A stretch of DNA of 64,000 nt from Sphingobium cloacae (GCF_002355855.1 NZ_AP017655.1:496001-560000), one strand, 5' to 3'. Counted from the stretch's first letter, positions 8,375 to 17,835 are shown. Translations and numbers: made by a program. Notes: generated by a model from the letters alone, not told the origin.

Positions 8375-9298
8375 ATGGATGATCCGCGAGATCGCCATGA
8401 TGGCAGCGGTTGCGCTGGTGCTGGCCGGCCGGGATGGAGACGCGTACTGACCCGGCTTTTGAGGGACCTTGGCGGAAATCTCGGGCATGATGCCCAACTC
8501 GTATCGCCGGCCGCGCGTTCGGAGAGCGAGCCGCTTGCGCCCGCGTCAATCGGACCGGTCGCAGTCGAGCGCGCGCCGACGGTTCTTTCGATCGCCGGGA
8601 TCGAGAAGTCCTTTGGCAAGCGGAAGGTGCTTGACGATGTCGCGCTCGAAGTGCGGGCAGGCGAAATCGTGGGGCTTCTGGGGCCAAACGGGGCCGGCAA
8701 GACGCTCTGCTTCTATGCGATTGCCGGCCTGATGAGCGTGGATGCCGGCAGGATCGAGATTGGCGGTCAGGATGTCACCGCGCTTCCCATGGATCGAAGA
8801 GCGAAGCTGGGCCTCGGCTATCTTCCCCAGGAAGGATCGATCTTCCGCGGCATGACGGCTGCGGAGAATATCGCGGCCGTGCTCGAACTGCATATCGCCG
8901 ATCGCGATGTAGCTGCCGCGCGGCTCGATGAACTTCTTGCCGAGTTCAATATCGCCCACATTCGCGACGTTCCCGCACAGCGGTTGTCCGGCGGGGAACG
9001 CAGGCGCTGCGAGATCGCCAGGGCCATGGCGGCAGCGCCCTCGGTCATCCTGCTCGATGAACCGTTCGCGGGCATCGATCCCATGTCGATCGCCGACGTC
9101 AAGGCGATGGTGCGAAAGCTCAAGCGAGAAGGCGTGGCGATCCTTCTGACCGACCACAATGTGCATGAGATGCTCGAACTGGTCGAGCGGGCCTATATCA
9201 TCGATCAGGGCAGGATGCTGTTCGAGGGCGGCCCAGAAGCGGTACTCGACAACCCCGAAGTCCGGCATCGCTATCTTGGCGAGGGCTTCAGGATGTGA
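8375..9298 (+). CDS. LptB-like ABC transporter ATP-binding protein
   Basis: The longest frame is 307 aa, but the ABC core starts near residue 67 (APTVLSIAGIEKSFGK), so the first 60 or so codons may not be translated; the good Shine-Dalgarno here serves the overlapping 23-aa ORF. TTG at 8459 is one alternative start. The core has Walker A GPNGAGKT, Q-loop GYLPQEGSIFRG, signature LSGGERRRCEIARA, Walker B VILLDEPFAGID and H-loop LTDHNVHEML. This is the LptB subfamily that powers lipopolysaccharide export with LptFG. No lptA, lptC or rpoN is adjacent, so this is an orphan or second copy. Its 3' end overlaps the convergent tetR gene by 11 nt. Confidence 0.8.
   Translation: MDDPRDRHDGSGCAGAGRPGWRRVLTRLLRDLGGNLGHDAQLVSPAARSESEPLAPASIGPVAVERAPTVLSIAGIEKSFGKRKVLDDVALEVRAGEIVGLLGPNGAGKTLCFYAIAGLMSVDAGRIEIGGQDVTALPMDRRAKLGLGYLPQEGSIFRGMTAAENIAAVLELHIADRDVAAARLDELLAEFNIAHIRDVPAQRLSGGERRRCEIARAMAAAPSVILLDEPFAGIDPMSIADVKAMVRKLKREGVAILLTDHNVHEMLELVERAYIIDQGRMLFEGGPEAVLDNPEVRHRYLGEGFRM
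8379..8450 (+). CDS. possible 23-aa small protein or leader peptide
   Basis: A 23-codon frame begins MIREIAMMAAVALVLAG and ends RDGDAY. It is preceded by a strong Shine-Dalgarno (GAAGGAGAATGG, GGAG five bases before ATG). The N-terminal half looks like the start of a small lipoprotein or entericidin-type peptide, but the expected cysteine after LAG is missing (arginine instead). It may be a degraded toxin-like lipoprotein, or a leader translated ahead of the ABC ATPase. It is seen only as an ORF with a good ribosome-binding site; function is unknown. Confidence 0.3.
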   Translation: MIREIAMMAAVALVLAGRDGDAY

Positions 9299-10010
9299 GG
9301 CGGTTACCGCGCCCTTCGTTCAGGAACGGAATGGCCTTTGCCATGAGGTCGAGCGCTCGCTCGATATAGGCAGCCTTTGTCCGGGTGGTGTTGTGCAGAT
9401 CATGGCGCTGCAGGATGCGCTGGCGCGGCACGGTGACCAGCGCGTCGAAGAGAAAAGCAGCGAGGAACGGAAGATCGCCTGCTTCCTCGCTGTTCGGTTC
9501 GCTCGCCTCGGCAAGGATCGTCTGCATCAGATCGATGCCGAACTGGGTGCCGATCGCGGGCTGTGCCCGCATCATGCCCGGATTGTGGTTTGCCAGCCAG
9601 ATGATGAGCGCTTCGATGCCCACGACATCGCCTTGAAGCGACAGGTCGAGCATCCTGCGAGCGATATAGGCGATTTTTTTGCGGGTGCTTCCTCGAGGGA
9701 CCGATGCCGCGATCGGATCGAGATAGCGGGCAAGGCTGTGTTCCATGGCGGCGACGAGCAGGGCGAGCTTTGAGCCGAAGCGGGAATAGAGCGTTCGCTT
9801 CGATGTCTGTGCGGCGGCGGCGATAGCTTCCATACTCGTACCCTCGACGCCGCCGGCGATGAATTGGGCAAGCGCCGTCTCGAGGATATGATGTCCAAGC
9901 CGGGCTGCGACCTCCTGTGGCGGCCTTCCTCCCCTGGGATCGCGGGCAGGCAGACGCGAGCCGGTTCCCGATGCGGCGCCGTCATCTTTCATGAATCGCT
10001 CGCGGCCCAT
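9288..10010 (-). CDS. TetR family transcriptional regulator
   Basis: The protein has 240 aa. A helix-turn-helix of TetR type occupies about residues 30-75 (ILETALAQFIAGGVEGTSME, then AAAAQTSKRTLYSRFGSK). The C-terminal ligand domain ends in a TetR_C-like helix bundle. The start at 10010 is chosen because a purine-rich GGAATGAAG lies upstream, and because the longer reading from 10112 would run through a candidate operator. It is divergent from the exporter operon beginning at 10153, so it is probably its local repressor. The inducer is unknown. Confidence 0.85.
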   Translation of the reverse strand: MGRERFMKDDGAASGTGSRLPARDPRGGRPPQEVAARLGHHILETALAQFIAGGVEGTSMEAIAAAAQTSKRTLYSRFGSKLALLVAAMEHSLARYLDPIAASVPRGSTRKKIAYIARRMLDLSLQGDVVGIEALIIWLANHNPGMMRAQPAIGTQFGIDLMQTILAEASEPNSEEAGDLPFLAAFLFDALVTVPRQRILQRHDLHNTTRTKAAYIERALDLMAKAIPFLNEGRGNRLTS

Positions 10011-10072
10011 CGCTGCTTCATTCCAGCTTTCGCGCTTGATCGGCAAGTGATACCGGGCAATATCAAAACCAC

Positions 10073-10088
10073 TAAGTGTAGATACTAA
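10073..10088. promoter_or_regulatory. candidate TetR operator
   Basis: The imperfect palindrome TAAGTGTAGATACTAA (10 of 16 positions symmetric) lies between tetR and the divergent exporter operon. The location fits a TetR operator; the symmetry alone is modest evidence. Confidence 0.35.
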
Positions 10089-10152
10089 TAGTCCGGAGAG
10101 GTGCTTGCCCATAGGCGTACCGCCTGTTTGAACCAGAATGGAACCGGACTAG

Positions 10153-11622
10153 ATGGCTCGCAGCGCTCATATTACTGGCCGTTTATGCGGGTTCCGGGCC
10201 GTCATGGCGGCGATGATCGTGCCATCTTTCCTGTCCGGCTGTTCCTTCGCGCCGCCCAATGTCCGGCCGGCCCAGCCGGTGCCGCAGGACTATCCCGCGC
10301 CAGCCGCGCTGGGCGCGTCCATCGCGCGGATCGGTTGGCATGATTTCTTCCGGGAAGAGCATCTGCGTGTGCTGATCGCGGCCGCGCTGGAGAACAACCG
10401 CGATATCCGTATCGCCGCGGCCCGCGTCGATCAGGCGCGCGCGGCCTGGCGTATCGAGGGATCGGCGCTCTATCCCGAACTCAACGCCGTCGGCACCGGC
10501 ACGCGGGGTCGTTCCATCATCAGCCTGCCGGGCGCAGGCACGCAGAGCTATGACATCAAGCAGGTCACCGCGCAGGTGAGCGCGAGCTGGGAAATCGATT
10601 TCTGGGGCCGTCTGCGCAACCTGAACGACGCCGCGCGCAATCGTTATCTGGCGACGGAAGAGGCGAAGCGCGCCGTTGCCACCGGCCTGATCGCGCAGGT
10701 CGCCAATGGCTATCTGCTGGAGCGCGAATATGAGGAACGCCTCGCGCTTGCCCGGCGGACGATCGTCACGCGCGAGGACTCACTGCGGATCATGCGCCGC
10801 CGCTATGAAGTCGGGTCCGGCTCGAAGCTCGAAATGACCCAGGCGCAGTTGCTGCTGGCGCAGGCGCAGGATGCGCTGCAAGCGCTTGAGCAGGACCGCG
10901 ACGTGAACCGCAACGCGCTGGCGCTGCTGGTCGGGCGGCCCGTGGAGATCGTGCCTGGGCCCCTCGGTCTTGCCGAAACCGGACCGGATATCGCCCTTCC
11001 GCCGGGTTTGCCCTCCGACCTTCTGGTCAACCGGCCTGATATCGTGGCGGCGGAATATCAATTGCGGACGGCCAACGCCGATATCGGCGCGGCGCGGGCG
11101 GCGTTCTTTCCCAATATCAGCCTGACGGGTGCCTTCGGCACGGCGAGTTCCGATCTCGACGGGCTGTTCGGCGACGGGAGCCGCGCGTGGAGCTTCACCC
11201 CGACGATCGCCCTGCCGCTGTTCAATGCGGGCCGCCTTTCCGGCAACCTCGATCTGGCGAAAGCGCGGCAGGTCGAAGCCGTGGCCAGCTATGAAAAGAC
11301 CGTGCAGGGCGCGTTTCGTGATGTTTCCGACGCGCTGGTCCGGCGCCGGCAACTGGCGTTGCGGATCGACACCGCGCGCAGCTCGCTGGACGCCTTGCGC
11401 GAACGGGCTCGGCTGGCCGGGTTGCGGTTCGACAACGGGCGTTCGGCCTATTTGGAAGTGCTGGACGCGCAACGCGACCTTTTCGACACCGAACAGGCGC
11501 TGATCCAGTTGCGCCGCGCTCATCTGGCGAGCGGCATAGCCCTCTACGCGGCGCTTGGCGGGGGCTTTCCCGCCGAAGTCGTCCACGACAGCAACGATCA
11601 AGGCGGAGAACACAGGCGATGA
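10153..11622 (+). CDS. NodT/OprM-type outer-membrane efflux lipoprotein
   Basis: The protein has 489 aa with a lipoprotein signal ending FLSGCSFAPP (lipobox cysteine about residue 35). Two repeated TolC-like halves follow, seen in ENNRDIRIAAARVDQARA, YEVGSGSKLEMTQAQ, NRPDIVAAEYQLRTANA and FDNGRSAYLEVLDAQR. It forms the outer-membrane channel of a tripartite exporter. The stop overlaps the ATG of the adaptor gene by 4 nt. ATG at 10153 is used; an internal ATG near 10204 would shorten the signal peptide and is possible. Confidence 0.9.
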   Translation: MARSAHITGRLCGFRAVMAAMIVPSFLSGCSFAPPNVRPAQPVPQDYPAPAALGASIARIGWHDFFREEHLRVLIAAALENNRDIRIAAARVDQARAAWRIEGSALYPELNAVGTGTRGRSIISLPGAGTQSYDIKQVTAQVSASWEIDFWGRLRNLNDAARNRYLATEEAKRAVATGLIAQVANGYLLEREYEERLALARRTIVTREDSLRIMRRRYEVGSGSKLEMTQAQLLLAQAQDALQALEQDRDVNRNALALLVGRPVEIVPGPLGLAETGPDIALPPGLPSDLLVNRPDIVAAEYQLRTANADIGAARAAFFPNISLTGAFGTASSDLDGLFGDGSRAWSFTPTIALPLFNAGRLSGNLDLAKARQVEAVASYEKTVQGAFRDVSDALVRRRQLALRIDTARSSLDALRERARLAGLRFDNGRSAYLEVLDAQRDLFDTEQALIQLRRAHLASGIALYAALGGGFPAEVVHDSNDQGGEHRR

Positions 11623-12692
11623 CGGCGTCCCGGAAGACATGGCTCATCAGGGGCGGCATCGCGGCGGCGCTCGTCGTTGTAGCTCTGCTCCTTTGGCAGG
11701 TGCTCAAGCCCGGCGATTTGCCCGAAGGCATCGTCGGCGGTAACGGCCGGATCGAAGCGGTTGAAATCGACGTTTCCGCCAAATCGCCCGGCCGCATCCG
11801 CGAAATCCTGGTCGACGAAGGCGCGTTCGTGCAGGCGGGGCAAGTCGTCGCCCATATGGATACGGACGTGCTGAGTGCCCAGAGGGCCGAAGCCGAAGCG
11901 CAACTGGCGCAGGCGCTGAACGGCATCCAGATCGCGACCAGCCAGGTCGCGCAGCAGCAGAGCAACCGGGCGGCGGCTCTCGCCGGCGTCCGCCAGCGTG
12001 AGGCGGAGCTGAACGCGGCGCGCAAGCGGCTGGCGCGATCGGAAACGCTGGCGCGAGAAGGTGCGACCGCCGTGCAGGAACGGGATGACGATCAGGCCCG
12101 CGTCGAAGGCGCGGCGGCGGCAGTGGAGGCCGCTCGCGCCCAACTCGCGGCCGTCGACGCGGCGATCACGACGGCGCGCAACCAGGTGATCGGCGCGCGT
12201 TCGCAGGTCGATGCCGTGCGCGCCACCATCCAGCGGATCGAGGCCGATATCCGCGACAGCGACCTCAAGGCGCCGACGGCCGGCCGCGTGCAATATCGCG
12301 TCGCCCAGCCGGGCGAAGTCGTGGGTGGCGGCGGGCGCGTGCTCAACCTGGTCAATCTGGGCGACGTCTACATGACCTTCTTCCTGCCGGAAACGGTCGC
12401 GGGCAAGGTGGCGCTGGGCAGCGATGTACGCATCGTGCTCGATGCGCTTCCGGATCGTGCGATCCCTGCGAAAGTCAGCTTCGTTGCCGATGTGGCCCAG
12501 TTCACGCCCAAGACGGTGGAGACGCAAAGCGAGCGCCAGAAACTGATGTTCCGCGTGAAGGCGCAGATCGATCGCAAGTTGCTCGATCGCTATATCACCC
12601 AGGTCAAGACCGGCCTTCCGGGCATGGCCTATGTGCGGATCGATCCGAAATCCGAATGGCCCGCGAAACTGACCGTCAACGTGCCGCAATGA
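11619..12692 (+). CDS. HlyD-family membrane-fusion (adaptor) protein
   Basis: The protein has 357 aa. One N-terminal membrane anchor (about residues 10-27) is followed by a lipoyl half-motif ([20 protein letters not shown]), a long alanine- and arginine-rich coiled-coil hairpin (about 90-210), a second lipoyl half ([20 protein letters not shown]) and a beta-barrel domain ([18 protein letters not shown]). It is the YhiI/EmrA-like periplasmic adaptor between the ABC exporter and the outer-membrane channel. ATGA overlaps exist with both neighbours, so translation of the operon is coupled. Confidence 0.9.
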   Translation: MTASRKTWLIRGGIAAALVVVALLLWQVLKPGDLPEGIVGGNGRIEAVEIDVSAKSPGRIREILVDEGAFVQAGQVVAHMDTDVLSAQRAEAEAQLAQALNGIQIATSQVAQQQSNRAAALAGVRQREAELNAARKRLARSETLAREGATAVQERDDDQARVEGAAAAVEAARAQLAAVDAAITTARNQVIGARSQVDAVRATIQRIEADIRDSDLKAPTAGRVQYRVAQPGEVVGGGGRVLNLVNLGDVYMTFFLPETVAGKVALGSDVRIVLDALPDRAIPAKVSFVADVAQFTPKTVETQSERQKLMFRVKAQIDRKLLDRYITQVKTGLPGMAYVRIDPKSEWPAKLTVNVPQ

Positions 12693-15439
12693 CGGAAGCT
12701 GTCGCCCGCGTTTCGGGCGTGAGCCTGCATTACGGCAAGGTGCTGGCGCTCGATGATGTGAATCTTGAAATCCCCGCCGGGCGCATGGTGGCGATGATCG
12801 GCCCGGACGGCGTCGGCAAGTCCAGCCTGTTTTCCCTGATCGCGGGCGCGCGAGCCATCCAGGAGGGCCGGGTCGAGGTGCTGGGCGGCGACATGGCCGA
12901 GGCCCGCCACCGCAACGCCGTGTGTCCGCGCATCGCCTATATGCCGCAGGGGCTGGGCAAGAACCTCTATCCTACGCTCTCCATCGACGAAAATCTCGAA
13001 TTCTTCGGGCGGTTGTTCGGGCAGGACGCGGCCGAACGCGAGCGCCGCATTGCCGACCTCACCGAAAGCACGGGCCTCGCGCCGTTCCGCAAGCGCCCGG
13101 CGGGCAAGCTTTCGGGCGGCATGAAGCAGAAGCTCGGCTTGTGCTGCGCGCTCATCCACGATCCCGATTTCCTGCTGCTGGATGAGCCGACAACCGGCGT
13201 CGATCCCATGTCGCGCGCGCAATTCTGGGATCTGATCGACCGCATCCGCGCGAACCGCCCGCACATGAGCGTGCTGGTCGCCACGGCCTATATGGAAGAG
13301 GCCGAACGCTTCGACTGGCTAATCGCGATGGACGCGGGAAAGGTGCTGGCCACCGGCACCGCAGCCGACTTCTATGCACGCACCGGCGAACAGTCGCTGG
13401 AACAGGCGTTTATCTCGATGCTTCCCGAGGAGCGCCGCCGCGGGCACAAGCCGGTGGAGATTCCGCCGCGCAGCGACGGCGGCGAGGCCGAGATCGCCAT
13501 CGAGGCGCAGGGGCTCACCATGCGTTTCGGTGATTTCACGGCAGTCGATCATGTCGATTTTCGCATCGAGCGCGGCGAGATCTTTGGATTCCTCGGCTCC
13601 AACGGCTGCGGCAAGTCGACCACCATGAAGATGCTGACCGGCCTGCTGAAAGCCAGCGAAGGCCAGGCCTGGCTGTTCGGCCGCGAGGTCGAGAATGACG
13701 ACATGGCGACGCGCCGGCGCGTTGGCTATATGAGCCAGGCCTTCTCGCTCTACTCGGAACTGACGGTCCGGCAGAACCTCGAGCTGCATGCCCAGCTCTT
13801 CCATGTTCCCGCCGGGGAAGTGCCGGCCCGCGTGAGGGAAATGGCGCAGCGGTTCGGCCTGGATGGCATCATGGATGCGTTGCCCGGCGCCTTGCCGCTG
13901 GGCCAGCGCCAGCGGCTCAGCCTAGCCGTCGCCATGATCCACAAGCCGGAAATGCTGATCCTGGATGAACCGACGTCCGGCGTCGATCCGATCGCGCGGG
14001 ACCAGTTCTGGCAGATGATGATCGACCTGTCCCGGCGCGACAAGGTGACGATCTTCATTTCCACGCACTTCATGAACGAAGCGGAGCGGTGCGACCGCAT
14101 ATCGCTGATGCATGCGGGCAAGGTGCTGGTCAGCGACACCCCCGCCGCCATTGTCGAGAACCGCGGCGCGGCGGACCTGGAAGAAGCGTTCATCGCCTAT
14201 CTTCAGGATGCGAGCGGCGAGACGCCGACAGAAAAGAGGGACGATCCGGTTCCTGCGGGCGCGCCTGCCGCGGCCGATCAGGACATTTCGGCTGCACCGG
14301 CCCGCTCCCCATGGTTCATGCGGCGCCGGATGATGAGCTATGCCCGGCGCGAAGGGCTGGAATTGCGCCGCGATCCCATCCGCGCCACCCTGGCCCTGCT
14401 GGGCAGCGTCATCCTGATGTTCATCATGGGCTATGGCATCAGCATGGACGTGGAGGACTTGCCGTTCGCCGTGCTGGACCGCGACGGCACGACCACCAGC
14501 GAGAACTACGTCCTCAACCTGGCCGGATCGCGCTATTTCATCGAACGGCCGCCGATCACCGACTATAGCCAGTTGGACCGGCGGATGCGCTCGGGCGAAC
14601 TGAGCGTGGCCCTGGAGATTCCGCCCAATTTCGCGCGCGACCTGCGCCGGGGCGTGCCGGTGCAGATCGGTGTATGGGTCGATGGCGCCATGCCGCAGCG
14701 GGCCGAGACCGTGCAAGGCTATGTCCAGGCCCTGCATGCCCACTGGCTCAGTGAAATGGCCGTGCAGGAAACAGGTGCGCGGCCATCGATGGGTCTCGTC
14801 AATATCGAGCTGCGCTATCGTTACAATCCGGACGTGAAAAGCCTTGTAGCCATCGCGCCGGCCGTGATTCCGATGATGCTGCTCTTGTTCCCGGCGATGC
14901 TGACGGCTTTGAGCGTGGTGCGGGAAAAGGAGCTGGGTTCCATCGTCAATTTCTACGTGACGCCGATCAGCAAGGTGGAATTCCTGCTGGGCAAGCAGCT
15001 TCCCTATGTCGCGCTCGCCATGCTGAACTATGTCTTGCTGGTGTTCCTCGCCGTCACGATGTTCGGTGTGCCGTTGACGGGCAGTTTCCTCGCGATGACG
15101 CTGGGCGCTCTCTTCTATACGCTGTCGGCGACGGCCATCGGCCTGCTGTTCTCCATCTTCATGCGCAGCCAGATTGCCGCGATGTTCGCCACCGCCATCG
15201 GCACGATCCTGCCCGCCGTGCAGTTTTCCGGCCTGATCAACCCGGTGTCCTCGCTCGAGGGGGCGGGCGCGGTGATCGGATCGATATATCCCGCGACCTG
15301 GTTCGTCACCATCTGCCGCGGCGTCTTTTCCAAGGGGCTGGGCTTCGCCGACCTCTGGCCTGACCTTCTCGTGCTGTTCGCGACGTTTCCCGTCATCCTG
15401 GCGCTGTGTGTCGCGTTGCTGCGTAAGCAGGAGAGCTGA
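12689..15439 (+). CDS. RbbA/YhiH-like ABC exporter: two ATPase domains fused to an ABC-2 permease
   Basis: The protein has 916 aa. ATPase domain 1 (about residues 5-235) has Walker [10 protein letters not shown], signature LSGGMKQK and Walker [12 protein letters not shown]. ATPase domain 2 (about 275-510) has Walker [10 protein letters not shown], a degenerate signature LPLGQRQR and Walker [13 protein letters not shown]. From about 555 the protein is an ABC-2 permease with one early helix, a large periplasmic loop and five helices at the C-terminus. The architecture is that of RbbA/YhiH, which works with YhiI and YhhJ-type partners, as encoded on either side here. The substrate is unknown. 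The start at 12689 overlaps the adaptor stop. Confidence 0.9.
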   Translation: MTEAVARVSGVSLHYGKVLALDDVNLEIPAGRMVAMIGPDGVGKSSLFSLIAGARAIQEGRVEVLGGDMAEARHRNAVCPRIAYMPQGLGKNLYPTLSIDENLEFFGRLFGQDAAERERRIADLTESTGLAPFRKRPAGKLSGGMKQKLGLCCALIHDPDFLLLDEPTTGVDPMSRAQFWDLIDRIRANRPHMSVLVATAYMEEAERFDWLIAMDAGKVLATGTAADFYARTGEQSLEQAFISMLPEERRRGHKPVEIPPRSDGGEAEIAIEAQGLTMRFGDFTAVDHVDFRIERGEIFGFLGSNGCGKSTTMKMLTGLLKASEGQAWLFGREVENDDMATRRRVGYMSQAFSLYSELTVRQNLELHAQLFHVPAGEVPARVREMAQRFGLDGIMDALPGALPLGQRQRLSLAVAMIHKPEMLILDEPTSGVDPIARDQFWQMMIDLSRRDKVTIFISTHFMNEAERCDRISLMHAGKVLVSDTPAAIVENRGAADLEEAFIAYLQDASGETPTEKRDDPVPAGAPAAADQDISAAPARSPWFMRRRMMSYARREGLELRRDPIRATLALLGSVILMFIMGYGISMDVEDLPFAVLDRDGTTTSENYVLNLAGSRYFIERPPITDYSQLDRRMRSGELSVALEIPPNFARDLRRGVPVQIGVWVDGAMPQRAETVQGYVQALHAHWLSEMAVQETGARPSMGLVNIELRYRYNPDVKSLVAIAPAVIPMMLLLFPAMLTALSVVREKELGSIVNFYVTPISKVEFLLGKQLPYVALAMLNYVLLVFLAVTMFGVPLTGSFLAMTLGALFYTLSATAIGLLFSIFMRSQIAAMFATAIGTILPAVQFSGLINPVSSLEGAGAVIGSIYPATWFVTICRGVFSKGLGFADLWPDLLVLFATFPVILALCVALLRKQES

Positions 15440-15440
15440 T

Positions 15441-16565
15441 ATGCGCCACGCGGCCAACATCTACCGGCTCGGCATCAAGGAACTGCGCAGCCTGTGGCGC
15501 GATCCGATGATGCTGTTCCTGATCCTCTATTCGTTCTCGGTGGGGATCTACGTCGCGGCAACCGCCATGCCGGAAACGCTGCACAAGGCGCCTATCGCGA
15601 TCGTCGATGAAGACCAGTCGCAGCTTTCCAGCCGGATAACCGGCGCCTTTTATCCGCCGCACTTCACGCCCCCTTCGATCGTGGGACTGAACGAAGTGGA
15701 CAAGGGGCTGGATGCCGGGCGCTATACGTTCGCTCTCGACATCCCGCCCGATTTTCAGCGAGACGTACTTGCGGGACGCCAACCCGGCTTGCAGCTCAAC
15801 GTTGACGCTACGCGGATGAGCCAGGCTTTCACGGGCGGCGGCTACATCCAGCAGATCGTGCAGGGCGAAGTTGCCGAATTCATGAAAGGCACGCGTGCGA
15901 GCACGCCGGTCCCGGTCGAGCTGGCGCTGCGCGTGCGGTTCAATCCTACGCTGGCGCAAAGCTGGTTCGGCGCGGTCATGGAAATCATCAACAGCGTCAC
16001 CATGCTGTCGATCGTGCTGACGGGCGCGGCCCTGATCCGCGAGCGCGAGCACGGCACGATCGAACACCTGCTAGTGATGCCGGTGACGCCGTTCGAGATC
16101 ATGGCCAGCAAGGTCTGGGCCATGGGGCTCGTTGTCCTGGTCGCCTGCGCTTTCGCGCTTTTCGTGATGGTGGAAGGGGTACTGTCCGTTCCCGTCGAAG
16201 GGTCGATCGCGCTGTTCCTCGCCGGAGCGGGGCTGCACCTGTTCGCCACGACCTCCATCGGCATCTTCATGGGGACGATCGCGCGCTCCATGCCGCAGTT
16301 CGGCTTGTTGCTGATGCTGGTGCTGCTGCCGTTGCAGATGCTGTCCGGCGGTTCGACGCCGCGCGAAAGCATGCCGGAGTTCGTCCAGACGGTCATGTTG
16401 GCCGCGCCCACCACCCATTTCGTGAAGATGGCGCAGGCCATCCTTTACCGGGGCGCGGGCTTTGACGTGGTCTGGCCCCAGTTCCTGGCTATCATTGCTA
16501 TCGGCGCGATCTTCTTCGCCATTGCGTTGGCGCGGTTCCGGCGAACCATCGGCACGATGGCGTGA
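15441..16565 (+). CDS. ABC-2 type permease (YhhJ-like)
   Basis: The protein has 374 aa. One N-terminal helix (about 20-45) is followed by a periplasmic domain with the AIVDEDQSQLSSRITGAF segment, then five C-terminal helices beginning near residue 170. The sequence REREHGTIEHLLVMPVTPFE is the coupling-helix region typical of ABC-2 permeases. It lacks an ATPase and must use the RbbA-like partner. The ATG is preceded by GCAGGAGAGCTGAT and sits 2 nt beyond the stop of the upstream gene. It is the last gene of the four-gene exporter operon. Confidence 0.9.
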   Translation: MRHAANIYRLGIKELRSLWRDPMMLFLILYSFSVGIYVAATAMPETLHKAPIAIVDEDQSQLSSRITGAFYPPHFTPPSIVGLNEVDKGLDAGRYTFALDIPPDFQRDVLAGRQPGLQLNVDATRMSQAFTGGGYIQQIVQGEVAEFMKGTRASTPVPVELALRVRFNPTLAQSWFGAVMEIINSVTMLSIVLTGAALIREREHGTIEHLLVMPVTPFEIMASKVWAMGLVVLVACAFALFVMVEGVLSVPVEGSIALFLAGAGLHLFATTSIGIFMGTIARSMPQFGLLLMLVLLPLQMLSGGSTPRESMPEFVQTVMLAAPTTHFVKMAQAILYRGAGFDVVWPQFLAIIAIGAIFFAIALARFRRTIGTMA

Positions 16566-16743
16566 GGAGGCAGTCGAATGTCAGAACACCAAATTGCGTG
16601 GGACATCGTAACGATGCTTCAGACTAACGATTGCCGAACGGTTCCGCGCAGGTTTCGCAGGAGAATAATACCGGCGGCGGTGTCGCGGATCCTGAGCCAG
16701 GTTTTCGAAACAGCGAATCCACGATTGCCCTAGCAGCCTCACG

Positions 16744-16767
16744 CGTCAGCCATAGCGCTGGCTGACG
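16744..16767. repeat. perfect 9-bp inverted repeat (hairpin)
   Basis: CGTCAGCCA and TGGCTGACG are perfectly complementary and separated by six bases. No T-run follows, so it is not a typical intrinsic terminator. It may be a regulator site or the end structure of the exporter transcript. Confidence 0.55.
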
Positions 16768-16780
16768 GCTGTGAATGCCC

Positions 16781-16795
16781 CCTATCTCCCATAGG
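16781..16795. promoter_or_regulatory. lux-box-like inverted repeat upstream of luxR
   Basis: CCTATCTCCCATAGG is a perfect CCTAT-N5-ATAGG inverted repeat, 64 nt upstream of the LuxR start. Its position and symmetry fit a binding site for the LuxR-type protein or another dimeric regulator. Confidence 0.45.
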
Positions 16796-16859
16796 TATCA
16801 CAACGGCTTCTTCTGGCACGTTTGCCGGTGCACGGCCAACACAACCCAAGGAGGATGCC

Positions 16860-17651
16860 ATGTATGTCAATGCCAGAATGCGTGAGACACTCTCACGCTT
16901 CAATGCCGCTTCTTCAATGGAAGCGCTGCTCGCCGCCTTAGCTGATGCCGCCACGAAAATGGGCTTCCCCTATGTCGCGATGATCCAACATGGCGGCCTC
17001 CCACGCTTGGTCGAACGGGCGCTGGTTATTACCAACTATCCGGCGGAGTTCGTGCGTTTCTACACCGAGAGCCACGCGTACGTCATCGATCCAGTCTATG
17101 AGGTGAGCCAGTTGCTGGACCGCCCGTTCAGCTGGGACGAGATTCCCGGTTATGTCGATCTCACAGGCACACAATCAGCCCTGTTCGAAGAAGCGCGGCT
17201 GCATGGTCTCGTCCACGGTGTCACCGTGCCGCTCCACATACCGAGCGAATCCCATGCGTCTTGCACTTTCGCACGCGCGGAGCCGATCATGGCTTCGCCA
17301 TCGCTACTGACGACGCTCCACATCGTCGCTGCCTTCGGGTTCAAGGCGGGCCTCAGACTACATCATGCCTCGCGCGGACATGACGTACCCAGGCTCACGC
17401 GCCGCGAAGCTCAATGCACGGCATTGGTCGCCGTCGGCAAGAGCGATTGGGAGATCAGCCAGATACTCGGTCTGAGCGAGACCTCGGTGCGCTATTTCGT
17501 CTCCCACGCAAAGCAGCGTTACGGCGTCTACAAGCGCTCAGAGCTTGTCGCCAGGGCGCTCATCGACGCGCAGATCCTTCGAAACGACCAAGGGATCATT
17601 GAGGCTGGACCCCGCCGCCCGCGCCACAGGGCGAAACGGCGCAGTCCTTGA
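16860..17651 (+). CDS. LuxR-type quorum-sensing regulator (solo)
   Basis: The protein has 263 aa. The N-terminal autoinducer-binding domain (about 10-165) keeps the TraR-type tyrosine, aspartate-proline and tryptophan (FYTESHAYVIDPV, then FSWDEI) and the glycine of GVTVPLH. The first conserved tryptophan (TraR W57) is replaced by phenylalanine in AEFVRFY. The C-terminal HTH (about 178-240) is LTRREAQCTALVAVGKSDWE onward. It ends in a basic tail. An AAGGAGG site precedes the ATG. No luxI-type synthase is in the window, so it is a solo here. It may control conjugation genes as TraR does; that is inference. Confidence 0.88.
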   Translation: MYVNARMRETLSRFNAASSMEALLAALADAATKMGFPYVAMIQHGGLPRLVERALVITNYPAEFVRFYTESHAYVIDPVYEVSQLLDRPFSWDEIPGYVDLTGTQSALFEEARLHGLVHGVTVPLHIPSESHASCTFARAEPIMASPSLLTTLHIVAAFGFKAGLRLHHASRGHDVPRLTRREAQCTALVAVGKSDWEISQILGLSETSVRYFVSHAKQRYGVYKRSELVARALIDAQILRNDQGIIEAGPRRPRHRAKRRSP

Positions 17652-17789
17652 CAGTCCTGTCGGTGTCGCCGTGCTGCGCATCCCGTCAATTGGCCCGCGA
17701 ATCGCCATGCCTAGGGCGGATAAGTGTATTGACCTACGGTCGCACGATCCAGTTTGCCGAGCTCTGATAATGCCAAGCAAGGCTTAGCC

Positions 17790-17801
17790 AATTTCGAAAT
17801 T
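17790..17801. promoter_or_regulatory. 12-bp palindrome upstream of abiEi
   Basis: AATTTCGAAATT is a perfect palindrome 35 nt before the abiEi start. AbiEi antitoxins of the AbiE family repress their own promoter by binding inverted repeats, so this is a candidate operator. Confidence 0.45.
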
Positions 17802-17810
17802 AATAAACTC

Positions 17811-17832
17811 GACAGTAGTTTCCCAATCTGTC
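17811..17832. promoter_or_regulatory. second inverted repeat upstream of abiEi
   Basis: GACAG and CTGTC flank a 12-nt spacer immediately before the abiEi start codon at 17836. Together with the palindrome at 17790 this makes two candidate sites, as described for AbiEi autoregulation in streptococci. Confidence 0.35.
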
Positions 17833-17835
17833 AAA

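Larger units (their letters stand above)
16566..16859. other. intergenic region before the LuxR gene
   Basis: No gene is seen here. It separates the exporter operon from the luxR-type gene and holds the two inverted repeats listed separately. Shortly before the luxR ATG there is an AAGGAGGATGCC ribosome-binding site. Confidence 0.5.
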
